64,000 bases of DNA from Flavobacterium salmonis (lineage in GTDB: Bacteria > Bacteroidota > Bacteroidia > Flavobacteriales > Flavobacteriaceae). The stretch covers positions 186,001 through 250,000 of the forward strand of contig NZ_CAIJDP010000068.1 in the NCBI RefSeq assembly GCF_903819435.1, given 5' to 3'. Both the position numbers and the translations under genes were made by a program. How positions within the stretch are numbered: position 1 is the stretch's first letter; every line of letters begins with the position of its first letter. Under the pieces are notes generated by a model. The model saw nothing but the letters and a program-made list of their open reading frames with translations, was not told the DNA's origin and searched no databases. Below are positions 1-8,841 of the stretch, piece after piece.

Positions 1-641
1 CGGATATTTTCGACTAAAATATTCTTACAGTTAAAAAACTGAATCATTTGTGGACGCAAAAAATAACCTGTCCCAAATTTCCTTTCATTGACAGGAACAT
101 TGTTATGATTCATTTCCCGGCTCAGCTCTTTACCTTTTCCTTCTTGAGATTTAAAGGTTTTCCATGTTTTACCACCTTCTCCATCAATAATTCCCTCACC
201 GGTTAATGCAATATTGGTACAATCATATGCATAAATTAACGGGCTGTAATTATAAAGTATTGTCCCTTCCCAGCTGGTTAAAACCATTGGTAAATAATCC
301 TCAGGCTTATCACTAAATTTAATTTTCGCGCCTTTCTCAATTTTTAAATTGACATTGCTTACAAAATGAATTGGTCCTTTTAAAAGATAAACTCCTTTTG
401 GAACTGTAATAGTTCCTCCCTTATTCTTCTTACACAATGCCATTGCTTTATCAAAAAAGGGCTTACTATCAGAAACAGAGTCTCCTTTGGCTCCTAATTT
501 CGCTACATTAACTTGATACGAAGGAATTTTGGGTAGTTGAATTGCACTTACAATTGAATCTACTTTTGCCGTTGGAAATTTATTGTGCTGAGCAAATGAA
601 ACAGTTGAAAACAATACCAGAAAAAAAAGTCTAATATTCAT
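1..641 (-). CDS. GH28 family polygalacturonase, N-terminal part (runs off window start)
   Basis: Only the first 213 codons are in the window; the start ATG is at 639-641. A Sec signal peptide ending ...STVSFAQ is followed by the N-terminal part of a pectate-lyase-fold glycosidase: GAKGDSVSDSKPFFDKA, then KGGTITVPKGVYLLKGPIHF and SWEGTILYNYSPLIYA. The same order of motifs occurs in the complete GH28 at 7126-8556. The catalytic Asp residues of GH28 lie downstream and cannot be seen. The expected role is hydrolysis of homogalacturonan outside the cytoplasm. It follows the PL10 lyase by 77 bp on the same strand and may be the last gene of the pectinase operon visible here. Confidence 0.85.
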   Translation of the reverse strand, partial: MNIRLFFLVLFSTVSFAQHNKFPTAKVDSIVSAIQLPKIPSYQVNVAKLGAKGDSVSDSKPFFDKAMALCKKNKGGTITVPKGVYLLKGPIHFVSNVNLKIEKGAKIKFSDKPEDYLPMVLTSWEGTILYNYSPLIYAYDCTNIALTGEGIIDGEGGKTWKTFKSQEGKGKELSREMNHNNVPVNERKFGTGYFLRPQMIQFFNCKNILVENI

Positions 642-718
642 AATTTTTATTTTTGCAGGCAAAATCCTAATTCACTGTTTAACACAAAGGAAATGCTCAA
701 TCAATTACTATTGTAGAA

Positions 719-1819
719 TTACTCTGATTCAGTTTTTTCTAAATTATTTTTTTTTGACCACTTTTTGTATTTTTTCAAAACTTCTTTAGGTTCATTAGAA
801 TACCACGAGTAACCATTTCTTCTTTCTTCACCAATATCAGTTATATATTTCTTTTTAATTCCGTCACGGTCACAGAAAAAAGCCTCATTTGTATCAAGTT
901 CTGCAAATCTTGGCCAAATTGGCGCAACCTCATCAGTTGGATACATTTTTTTACCTATAACTTTACCATCTGCATCATATATTCGCTCTTCTCTAAGATT
1001 GGTAATTTTTGTTTTTTCAAACCAGTTATATGCACTTACAATAGCAGTTTTAATTTCAGGTGAAGGATTATCAACAGACATTAAAAATAATACAATTTTT
1101 GCAGATTCTTTTCCGCTTAATGAAGCAAGTTCATAAGCTCTTGCATCAGCTGGAGCAAAAGTAACTTCATCATGTTGTGCACACCAAACAGTTAAAACAC
1201 CATTTTGTTTGTATTGGGTTTTTAAGATGCAATCAATTCCTTTCTCAACAGCTATTTTAGCTTTATCAACAATCTCCTGCGATGGTTTAATACTGTAATA
1301 TTCAGTTTGATTTGCTATTTCTTTTAATACATTCAAAACATCAACCATTGAATTGTCATTATAAGTAATATGCGTATAATATCCTTTTTTTAATGGAAAA
1401 TACTGAGGCCATCCTCCATTAGGATATTGTGCTGAAAGTAAATAATTTACAGCTCTTAAAAATGAATCTTTATATCTTTCATCTTTTGTCTGAGCGTACA
1501 TTTTAGATACAAAAAGTATTTCCTGGGTTGTTGCTCTGTTATCTATTGTACAGTCTTTTCCTGATGGTTTTAGTTCTAATAGTTTAGTTTTCTCTTCCTC
1601 AGTCAATTCTTTCAACATTTGGATATTTTTTGGCCATCCGCCAATATCTCTTTGATAAAGCAGAACATTTTCACCTAATTTTTTACCTTCTTCAGAACCA
1701 AACCAGGCTGAGTAACTTTTTATAATTAAATCCGGCCATTTTTTAGCTTTTTCCTGTGCGTTAACATAACAGTTCGTACTTATTAAAAGTAATAATACTG
1801 TTTTTTTAAGTTGATTCAT
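719..1819 (-). CDS. Pectate lyase, PL10 family
   Basis: A 366-residue secreted protein with signal peptide MNQLKKTVLLLLISTNCYVN-AQ. The body matches the PL10 (alpha/alpha toroid) pectate lyase pattern: DNRATTQEILFVSKMY, YPNGGWPQYFPL, the conserved THITYNDNSMVDVLNVL stretch around residues 150-165, and a C-terminal RFAELDTNEAFFCDRDG segment. PL10 enzymes cleave polygalacturonate by beta-elimination with calcium and leave unsaturated oligogalacturonides. Those are substrates for the GH105 enzymes upstream and finally for KduI/KduD. The gene lies 48 bp after the GH43 gene and is probably cotranscribed. Length and motifs agree with an intact enzyme. Confidence 0.9.
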   Translation of the reverse strand: MNQLKKTVLLLLISTNCYVNAQEKAKKWPDLIIKSYSAWFGSEEGKKLGENVLLYQRDIGGWPKNIQMLKELTEEEKTKLLELKPSGKDCTIDNRATTQEILFVSKMYAQTKDERYKDSFLRAVNYLLSAQYPNGGWPQYFPLKKGYYTHITYNDNSMVDVLNVLKEIANQTEYYSIKPSQEIVDKAKIAVEKGIDCILKTQYKQNGVLTVWCAQHDEVTFAPADARAYELASLSGKESAKIVLFLMSVDNPSPEIKTAIVSAYNWFEKTKITNLREERIYDADGKVIGKKMYPTDEVAPIWPRFAELDTNEAFFCDRDGIKKKYITDIGEERRNGYSWYSNEPKEVLKKYKKWSKKNNLEKTESE

Positions 1820-1867
1820 TTAGTTAATTAATTTTGGTTATTTATTTAGTTATTTATTTTTTCTGCT

Positions 1868-3502
1868 TTAATTGGTTATCCTAAACCAATCTATTGCAAC
1901 ACTGCCAGCATCATTTATAACACCTTCTCTAAGTGCCACAAATCCTATTTTAGCACCAATCCATTTGCCTTCTCGCGCAGTAAAATTATCGCCAACAGAG
2001 TTAAATTTTTGTCCATCTATGCTATATAAAAAATTACATATTCCGCCTGCTTTTACTTTTACTTGCAGGTAAATTGTTTTATCTTTTATTGCAATTTTTT
2101 TACTTTCAAGTTCAATTCCTTTTTTATCCGCTTTCAAAGCTGTTCTTTGAGAAAGAAACAGTTTACCTTCTTCTTGTTTCAGACATAAAAAACTATAATC
2201 CAGCCCCATAATTACCAATCCTGCATATTCCCCATCAAATCTGGAATTAAACGTAATTTTTGTTGTTGCAGTAAACTCATCCGAAGGAAATTTTTGTAAA
2301 AGTAAATTAGGAACATCAAACAGATTATTATAATCTTTAGGAACAGGAATACAATTTAAATTATAATATCCCATTGCTGTAGGAAGTCCCCAGGTAATCT
2401 GTGGATTTGCATGCCACTGCCATTGCAGCCCAAGTTTTGGTTTATTAAATTCATCACTTTCCGGTGGCGTTTCAATAGGAAATATTTTTTTACCTACATT
2501 TGGTTTTTTATAAGCCATAACAGGCTCTCCAGTACCATCTTTATCTTCGTCATTTCCGATCACCGGCCAGTCATTTTGCCACTTCATAGGCTGTAAATGA
2601 ACTACTCTTCCGTATGCAAACTGATCCTGAAAATGAATAAACCAATCCTCCCCTGTTTGTGTCTGAACCCAGGCACCCTGATGAGGACCGTTTACAGCTG
2701 ATTTTCCCTGATCCATAACTTTCCTTTTTTCATAAGGCCCATACACATTTTTGGATCTCATAACCGTTTGCCAGCCAGTAGCTACTCCTCCTGCCGGAGC
2801 GAATATGTAATAATAGCCATTTCTTTTGTAAAACTTAGGCCCCTCAATAGTTACTTCATCTGTAGTATGCCCGTCAATAATCATGACATCATCATTATAG
2901 GCAGACAAACCATCCGAACTCATTGAACAAACTGCCAAAACACTTTTTATTCCTGCACGGCTTCCAGCAAAAGCATAGCCTAAATATGCTTTACCATCCT
3001 CATCCCATAACGGTGTTGGATCAATCAGGCCTTTGCCTTCTTTTACCATAAACGGTTCAGACCAAGGGCCTTCTGCTTTTTTAGCTTTCACAGCATAAAT
3101 CCCAAAATCGGGATCAGGATAATAGATATAAAATTCATTATTATGAAAACGAATACATGGAGCCCAGACACCATTTCCATGCTGAACTTTATTATAAACC
3201 TCTAAAGGCTTTTGTTTTGAAAGTGCGTAACCAATTAATTTCCAGTTTACCAAATCTTTTGAATGAAGGATAGGCAGTCCCGGAATACAATTGAATGATG
3301 ACGCTGTCATGTAATAATCATCCCCAACCCTAATAGCATCCGGATCTGAATAATCCGCATATAAAACAGGATTTTTATACGTTCCGTTACCTTGATCGGC
3401 AACCCAGACTTTGGAAAAATTATTTTCATTTTTTTCCTGTCCTGTTAAGATCTGCATTCCTGTGAAACACAAAAAAAGAAACGCTATTTTTATAAATTTC
3501 AT
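1868..3502 (-). CDS. Glycoside hydrolase family 43 (beta-xylosidase/arabinofuranosidase-like) with C-terminal beta-sandwich
   Basis: A 544-residue secreted enzyme (signal peptide ends near ILTGQ). Residues about 40-340 form a GH43 five-bladed propeller. The expected acidic residues are visible: Asp in SDPDAIRVGDDYY, Asp in LIDPTPLWDEDG, and Glu in VTIEGPKFYKRNGYYY (general acid). From about residue 350 (ESDEFNKPKLGLQWQW) a concanavalin-like domain typical of GH43 xylosidase C-termini follows. Within a pectin locus it probably removes arabinose, xylose or galactose side chains; the exact sugar cannot be told from sequence alone. It starts 16 bp after the GH105 gene at 3519-4751. Confidence 0.88.
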   Translation of the reverse strand: MKFIKIAFLFLCFTGMQILTGQEKNENNFSKVWVADQGNGTYKNPVLYADYSDPDAIRVGDDYYMTASSFNCIPGLPILHSKDLVNWKLIGYALSKQKPLEVYNKVQHGNGVWAPCIRFHNNEFYIYYPDPDFGIYAVKAKKAEGPWSEPFMVKEGKGLIDPTPLWDEDGKAYLGYAFAGSRAGIKSVLAVCSMSSDGLSAYNDDVMIIDGHTTDEVTIEGPKFYKRNGYYYIFAPAGGVATGWQTVMRSKNVYGPYEKRKVMDQGKSAVNGPHQGAWVQTQTGEDWFIHFQDQFAYGRVVHLQPMKWQNDWPVIGNDEDKDGTGEPVMAYKKPNVGKKIFPIETPPESDEFNKPKLGLQWQWHANPQITWGLPTAMGYYNLNCIPVPKDYNNLFDVPNLLLQKFPSDEFTATTKITFNSRFDGEYAGLVIMGLDYSFLCLKQEEGKLFLSQRTALKADKKGIELESKKIAIKDKTIYLQVKVKAGGICNFLYSIDGQKFNSVGDNFTAREGKWIGAKIGFVALREGVINDAGSVAIDWFRITN

Positions 3503-3518
3503 TTAAAAAAAATTATAC

Positions 3519-4751
3519 TTATCTGTTTAACTCTAATGCCGCTAATATAAAAGGCCCTGTAGCTTTTGGGTCATTATCTTTCTTTTTTTCATTTACATAA
3601 TATTCATAGGAACCATCTCTATATGGAGTTCCTCCAAGTCCAGCTACCTGGCAGGCCTGGGTTAAGGTAATTGTTCCGTCAGCATCAACTTTTATTAATT
3701 GGGTAGTCAAACCATCAAAAGCCAGGTTTGCCAATTTTTTGAATTTTGAAGGCAAATAACCTTTATTAGCCCCTTTTGCAAACGCATACGCAAACATTGA
3801 CGAACCTGAAGCTTCCAAATAATTTCCTTCCTTACCCATTTTATCCGTTACCTGATACCACAAACCAGATTTATCCTGATACTTTGCTAAACTTTCTGCA
3901 ACATTATTCAAATAGCCAACTAATTCTTTTTGTTTTGGATGGTCTTTTGGAAAATAATCCAATGCATCAACTAAAGCCATTACATACCAGCCAAGAGCTC
4001 TTGACCAATAATTTGGAGAGTTTCCTGTTTCTTTATCAGCCCATGCCATTTGCTTGCTTTCATCCCAGCCGTGAAATAACAATCCTGTTTTTGGATCTGT
4101 AGCATGTAATTGAATTTGTTCAAATTGATGCGCAATATCATCTAGACTTTTTCCATTTTCAAAAGTTGCTGTATATTGAGCATAGAAAGGTTCTCCCATA
4201 TACAAACCATCTAACCACATTTGATTAGGATATATTTTTTTATGCCAAAATCCTCCAGACTGCGTCCTTGGATGATCAGCTAATTGCTTGCGCAATAACT
4301 GCATTGCTTTTAAATATTTTTCTTCTTTAGTTTTATTATACGCATTAAAAAGCAAACGGCCAGCTACAATCATATCTATATTATACTTCTGCATTTCATA
4401 TGTTTTAATTGTTCCGTCATTTTCAATCAAAGCATCTAGATATCCCTGTACATAAGCTGCATATCTTGAATCTGGATTCTTTTTATACAATTCTTCAAAT
4501 GAATATAAAACAAGACCATGAACATAGTCCCATTTTGGAGCTTTAGAATCATCTATCTGCCAGGATTCAGGATGGCGTTTCATTAAAGTTAAAGCCATTT
4601 TATCAGACCACTTTAAGTTTTTTGAAATAACAGTATAATCCTGCGATTCAGTAGTTTTTACAGGTTCAGGAGAAGCCGTTTTACAACTAAATAAAGTGAA
4701 TAAAACAAAAAGCATGGCTACTTTTAAGGTATTTAATGTGTTGCTTAACAT
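3519..4751 (-). CDS. GH105 unsaturated rhamnogalacturonyl/glucuronyl hydrolase, lipoprotein (copy 1)
   Basis: 410 residues with a lipobox (TLFSC, Cys23), so probably anchored to a membrane. It is a GH105 (YteR/YesR-type) alpha/alpha barrel. The conserved GGFWHKKIYPNQMWLDGLYM segment contains the Asp expected to hydrate the double bond, and SPNYWSRALGWY and LFHGWDESKQM are also family signatures. The reaction removes the unsaturated uronic acid from the non-reducing end of oligosaccharides made by pectate or rhamnogalacturonan lyases. It is paralogous to the neighbouring 4781-6001 gene, 29 bp upstream in the same direction, so the pair arose by tandem duplication. Confidence 0.9.
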   Translation of the reverse strand: MLSNTLNTLKVAMLFVLFTLFSCKTASPEPVKTTESQDYTVISKNLKWSDKMALTLMKRHPESWQIDDSKAPKWDYVHGLVLYSFEELYKKNPDSRYAAYVQGYLDALIENDGTIKTYEMQKYNIDMIVAGRLLFNAYNKTKEEKYLKAMQLLRKQLADHPRTQSGGFWHKKIYPNQMWLDGLYMGEPFYAQYTATFENGKSLDDIAHQFEQIQLHATDPKTGLLFHGWDESKQMAWADKETGNSPNYWSRALGWYVMALVDALDYFPKDHPKQKELVGYLNNVAESLAKYQDKSGLWYQVTDKMGKEGNYLEASGSSMFAYAFAKGANKGYLPSKFKKLANLAFDGLTTQLIKVDADGTITLTQACQVAGLGGTPYRDGSYEYYVNEKKKDNDPKATGPFILAALELNR

Positions 4752-4780
4752 AGTAATTTATTTTTGACTGTATTGAAATT

Positions 4781-6001
4781 CTATTTATCTAATTCTATTG
4801 CTGCCAGCAGAAAAGCTCCTAATCCATGAGAATTATCGGTAACAATTCTTTCGCTCAAATAATATTCGAATGAACCGTCTCTGTAAGGATTCCCTCCTAA
4901 TCCTGCACTTCCACATACTTGGGTAATGTGGACTTCACCATTTTTATCTACTTTAATAACATTCTTTATTAATCCATTAAAGCCTTTATTGGCAATTTTT
5001 TCAAATTTAAGAGGCAAATAATCTTTGTGTACTCCTTTAGCAAGCACATACACGAGCATTGAAGAACCTGACGATTCTAAATAATTCCCTTTTTGCTTTT
5101 GCAGATTTGGAATTTGATACCATAAACCGGATTTATCCTGATATTTGCTTACTGCAATTGCTAATTCATTTAAATAACCTATCAATTCACTACGTTTTGG
5201 ATGATCCTTGGGAAAATAATCTAATGCATCAACTAACGCCATCCCATACCAACCAAGTGCTCTTAACCAAATATGAGGAGCCGTTCCTGTTTCTTTATTA
5301 GCCCAAGGCATTTGTTTACTTTCGTCCCAAGCGTGAAAATACAAATCTGTTTTTTTATCAAATGTATGTTTGTGAAGAAGTTCAAATTGATGGGCTACAT
5401 CGTTTAATTTTTCACCTTTCTCAAATTCGGTCTTATATCTTGCATAAAAAGGCTCTGCCATATACAAACCGTCTAACCACATTTGATTAGGATAGATTTT
5501 TTTATGCCAAAACCCTCCAGATGGTGTTCTTGGGTAGTCATCCAAATTATTTCTTAATGTTTTTAATGCTATCAAGTATTTTCCTTCTTTTGTTTTATAG
5601 TATAAATCAAAAAGTATTTTCCCTGCATTTATATTATCAAGACTATGATTTTCAGGATCAAACTTTTTGATTGCACCAGTTTCATCAATAAACACATCCG
5701 CATATCCTTTTACGTAGTCATAATATTTTGGATTGTTTGTCTTAGTATATAATTTCTGATAAGCCGTCAAAATCATACCAATTTTATAATCCCATTTTGG
5801 AGCTTCATGACCATCAATTTTCCATGCTTCAGGATATCTACTGATTATTGACAATGCCATTCTTTCTGACCATTTTAAATTATCAGAAATTTTTATCTGA
5901 CTCTGAACATTATCCTGAGCAATTGTTTTACTACAGCAAAGAAGTAATAAAATAATTGCACTTTTGCAGAAATTAGTTTTCGGAGAAATTATCATGTTCA
6001 T
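4781..6001 (-). CDS. GH105 unsaturated uronyl hydrolase (copy 2)
   Basis: 406 residues with an N-terminal signal (hydrophobic AIILLLLCCSKTIAQ). The same GH105 core as its neighbour is present, with GGFWHKKIYPNQMWLDGLYM retained unchanged. Differences occur around the second motif, where APHIWLRALGWY replaces SPNYWSRALGWY. Such changes near the active site suggest the copies prefer different oligosaccharides (for example galacturonan versus rhamnogalacturonan ends), which is inference. It lies 35 bp after the esterase gene and 29 bp before GH105 copy 1. The product, unsaturated galacturonate, would feed KduI. Confidence 0.9.
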   Translation of the reverse strand: MNMIISPKTNFCKSAIILLLLCCSKTIAQDNVQSQIKISDNLKWSERMALSIISRYPEAWKIDGHEAPKWDYKIGMILTAYQKLYTKTNNPKYYDYVKGYADVFIDETGAIKKFDPENHSLDNINAGKILFDLYYKTKEGKYLIALKTLRNNLDDYPRTPSGGFWHKKIYPNQMWLDGLYMAEPFYARYKTEFEKGEKLNDVAHQFELLHKHTFDKKTDLYFHAWDESKQMPWANKETGTAPHIWLRALGWYGMALVDALDYFPKDHPKRSELIGYLNELAIAVSKYQDKSGLWYQIPNLQKQKGNYLESSGSSMLVYVLAKGVHKDYLPLKFEKIANKGFNGLIKNVIKVDKNGEVHITQVCGSAGLGGNPYRDGSFEYYLSERIVTDNSHGLGAFLLAAIELDK

Positions 6002-6036
6002 TAAAATTTAATTTTAGTTCTTTTTATTACAATGTC

Positions 6037-6978
6037 TTATTTTAAAATTTTATCCAAAAACTGAGTCGTATAAAGAACTGTTTCTTCAAACCAAGGATTA
6101 AAAAACCAAAATGAATGAGGAGAATCCTTAATTGTATGCACCTCATTATAAATATGGTTTCGATTCAAAATTGCAATCATATCATTCCTTCCTGCATGAA
6201 ATCTATCAATACTGCTATTTATGAATAATATTGGCGGTGTATTTTTATCTGTGTGTGTTAAGGCAGAAGCATTTTTCCAATTTTCCGGAACTTCAGCAGA
6301 AGTCCCTTTAAGCCAAAAAGCTGCCATTTCACCCTCTGAAGATTCAGGATGTTTAAAAGCTAAAACTCCATCTATATCAATAATTGCATTTACTTTTGAT
6401 GAATATTTGCTTTTATTCTGAACATCGTCAAAATCTGGATTATCATTTGTTGTTCCAATCAAAGCTGCCATTTGCCCTCCTGAAGAACATCCCAAAACAG
6501 CAATCCTATTTGGATTTACTTTAAATTTTTTAGCATTATTTTTTATAAACCTAATTGCATTTTTAACATCAAGAATTCCTTCTGGATATTTAGCTTCTAA
6601 TGACAATCTGTATTCTATTGCAAAACAAGAATAGCCTTTTGAAGCAATTTCCTGCGCCAAAACCTTCATCTGATTCTTATTACCGGATCTCCAACCACCT
6701 CCATGAATCATTATTACAGCAGGATTTCTTTTTTTAATTGTACTAAAATATGCATCCAAATGTAATGGTCTGTTTTTATTATCATTATAAACAACGTCAT
6801 TAATTTGATTAACATTATCTTTTTTTACTTCTTCGGTTATTTTTATGAAAGGATATTTTTTTATCAATTTAGTATAAGTAGCTACTATAGTATAAGAACT
6901 ATCCACAGGATAAGTACTTTGCCCAAAAATAGCATTTGATAAAAAAAACAACAATCCTACTGACAAAATGTTCTTCAT
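6037..6978 (-). CDS. Secreted alpha/beta-hydrolase esterase, probably acting on pectin esters
   Basis: The ATG at 6976-6978 is preferred because MKNILSVGLLFFLSNAIFGQ is a complete signal peptide; a TTG three codons upstream also exists. The fold is that of BD-FAE/lipase-3-like carboxylesterases: oxyanion motif HGGGW, nucleophile elbow GCSSGG, a likely catalytic Asp in INSSIDRFHAG and His in KDSPHSFWFF. Its place in the pectinase operon suggests removal of acetyl or methyl groups from pectin, but neither substrate is proven by sequence. It heads the close-packed run of genes 6978 to 1, with 147 bp separating it from GH28 upstream. Confidence 0.8.
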   Translation of the reverse strand: MKNILSVGLLFFLSNAIFGQSTYPVDSSYTIVATYTKLIKKYPFIKITEEVKKDNVNQINDVVYNDNKNRPLHLDAYFSTIKKRNPAVIMIHGGGWRSGNKNQMKVLAQEIASKGYSCFAIEYRLSLEAKYPEGILDVKNAIRFIKNNAKKFKVNPNRIAVLGCSSGGQMAALIGTTNDNPDFDDVQNKSKYSSKVNAIIDIDGVLAFKHPESSEGEMAAFWLKGTSAEVPENWKNASALTHTDKNTPPILFINSSIDRFHAGRNDMIAILNRNHIYNEVHTIKDSPHSFWFFNPWFEETVLYTTQFLDKILK

Positions 6979-7125
6979 AACTAACAAAACTTAGTTAAGA
7001 AAAAAGTTCGATACTTTATCAAACTCATTTTTAAACTAATTCAACAAATAATACAAACCAATCCTTAAGAAAACTAAAATTTAATAAAAATTCGCCATTT
7101 AAACTAATTACAGAGAGTTCTTAAC

Positions 7126-8556
7126 TTAGTTTTTGATGGATTCAACCTTTTTTCCATTGATGTAAGTATTTATAAAATTAAAATTCTTGACATTTTTCAA
7201 TAAATAAATTGAATCTGCTTTTTCAATATTAACATTTTTAAGTACAATATTTTCTACCGGCGACTCTTTATATCCTTCTGCCCAAACACCATATTTGCCA
7301 GCCTTTTTTACTTTGACGTTCTCCAAAATTACATTTCTTATAACCGGAATAAAATTTCCTGTCTGGGAACCATATACATTATAAAACATGTTCAATTTCA
7401 AAACACATTCTTTAACAGTACCTACATCCAAATTTCTCACGTAAACATCTTCAATTACTCCTCCTCGTTTAGAATTTGTTTTAATACGTATTGCTCTGTC
7501 AAGATTTGGACTATCCATAATACAATTCTCTACAAAAACATTATTAACACCTGCAGATATTTCACTGCCAATTACAACACCTCCATGACCATCAATCATT
7601 TTACAGTTTTGTACTATTATATTTTTGCTTGGCAACGCAACTCTTCTTCCGTCAGCATCTCTACCAGATTTTATAGCTATACAATCATCTCCTGTATTAA
7701 AAATACAATTTTTAATAATTACATTTTGTGAGTATTCAGGATCACATCCATCATTATTTGGACCATGACTATTTACTGTAACACCGTCGATAATTATGTT
7801 ATTTGATTTCATTGGATGTAAAATCCAAAAAGGAGCATTGATAACCTTAACGTCTTTTATTAAAACAGTATTACATTCAAAAAACTCAATGAAATTAGGT
7901 CGCAAATAACGTCCTTCTCCAAAAATTCTTTCTTCTACCGGAACACCCTTTTCAGCCATATCAACTAAAACTTCACGATTGGCAGTATCATTCTGAGATG
8001 GAATTCCTTTTTCCCATCCATAACTTTTACCTCCTGACCAAACCCACCAATTAGCAGAATTGGCCTTACCATTCAAAGTGCCTTTACCTGTTATAGCGAC
8101 ATTGGTTTTATTTTTAGCATAAATAAGAGGGGAATAATTCATCAACTCTGTTCCTTCCCAAGAAGTATGAACTATTGGATAATCTTTTGGATTTGTACTA
8201 AACAGAATTTCAGCATCATCTTCTAAGTGTAAATTTACATTGCTCTCCAAATGTATTGCTCCTGTCAAGAATTTACCAGTCGGAACAATTACTTTTCCGC
8301 CGCCATTTTCAGCACATGCTTTTATCGCTTTTTCAAAAGCTACGGTATTAATTGTTACTCCATCAGCAATTGCGCCATAATCTATAACATTATAACTATT
8401 CTCTAAAAATTTAGTCTGAGGAATACTTTTAACAATCAAATCCATTCTTTCCCACGGGGAATTTGAAGCATCGGTAACCTTGCCACCGCATGACAGAAAA
8501 AGAGAAGCTATAACAAGAAAAATTGAATTACACTTTAAGCTTTCAAAAACATTCAT
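7126..8556 (-). CDS. GH28 polygalacturonase, lipoprotein
   Basis: 476 residues; the N-terminus ends in a lipobox (SLFLSC, Cys23) followed by GG, so the protein is probably lipid-anchored. The GH28 signature set is complete: GPNNDGCDPEYS, NTGDDCIAIKSGRD (catalytic Asp pair), GHGGVVIGSE and RAIRIKTN. The right-handed beta-helix is preceded by the usual YGAIADGVTINT opening. It would hydrolyse galacturonan oligomers. A promoter with TTG-N21-TAAATTTG lies at 8641-8672, and a perfect 14-bp palindromic operator lies between that promoter and the start codon, so LacI-type repression is likely. Confidence 0.93.
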   Translation of the reverse strand: MNVFESLKCNSIFLVIASLFLSCGGKVTDASNSPWERMDLIVKSIPQTKFLENSYNVIDYGAIADGVTINTVAFEKAIKACAENGGGKVIVPTGKFLTGAIHLESNVNLHLEDDAEILFSTNPKDYPIVHTSWEGTELMNYSPLIYAKNKTNVAITGKGTLNGKANSANWWVWSGGKSYGWEKGIPSQNDTANREVLVDMAEKGVPVEERIFGEGRYLRPNFIEFFECNTVLIKDVKVINAPFWILHPMKSNNIIIDGVTVNSHGPNNDGCDPEYSQNVIIKNCIFNTGDDCIAIKSGRDADGRRVALPSKNIIVQNCKMIDGHGGVVIGSEISAGVNNVFVENCIMDSPNLDRAIRIKTNSKRGGVIEDVYVRNLDVGTVKECVLKLNMFYNVYGSQTGNFIPVIRNVILENVKVKKAGKYGVWAEGYKESPVENIVLKNVNIEKADSIYLLKNVKNFNFINTYINGKKVESIKN

Positions 8557-8598
8557 TTGTGAAATATTTCCATTATAAAAATAAGATTACATCGATTA

Positions 8599-8612
8599 TG
8601 TAATCGATTACA
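8599..8612. promoter_or_regulatory. LacI-type operator O1 before GH28
   Basis: TGTAATCGATTACA is a perfect 14-bp palindrome 43 bp upstream of the GH28 start. It lies just downstream of the predicted promoter at 8641-8672 (minus strand), a position suited to repression. The same motif recurs at four other sites in this locus. The central ATCGAT is repeated at 8591-8596, so a second weaker site may adjoin. Confidence 0.75.
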
Positions 8613-8640
8613 CGAAAATAGAAAAATAGATTGAATACAA

Positions 8641-8672
8641 CAAATTTATTTCTATATAATTTATGTATTCAA
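8641..8672 (-). promoter_or_regulatory. Predicted promoter of GH28 (7126-8556)
   Basis: Read on the minus strand this is TTG (8672-8670), 21 bp, then TAAATTTG (8648-8641). That fits the Bacteroidota consensus TTG-N(17-23)-TAnnTTTG. Transcription would begin near 8634, just before operator O1. Confidence 0.55.
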
Positions 8673-8762
8673 TTTTAATTATAAAATTAATTTACACTTA
8701 TTGTAAAAAAACACATAATTTTTTATTATTGCTCCATTGTTTTAAATCAAAAAAAGAATTTA

Positions 8763-8776
8763 GGTAATCGATAACA
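8763..8776. promoter_or_regulatory. LacI-type operator O2 before first lacI gene
   Basis: GGTAATCGATAACA matches the perfect palindrome at 8599-8612 in 12 of 14 positions. It lies 7 bp upstream of the TTG box of the regulator's own promoter, suggesting autoregulation. The second lacI gene has an almost identical site in the same place. Confidence 0.6.
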
Positions 8777-8783
8777 TTTTATC

Positions 8784-8812
8784 TTGGCATATCCAAAAAA
8801 AATGTATTTTTG
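8784..8812 (+). promoter_or_regulatory. Predicted promoter of first lacI gene
   Basis: TTG at 8784-8786, an 18-bp spacer and TATTTTTG at 8805-8812 fit the Bacteroidota consensus well. The start codon follows 29 bp later. Confidence 0.6.
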
Positions 8813-8841
8813 TGTTAAAATAATCAAAATATTTTTTTTGA

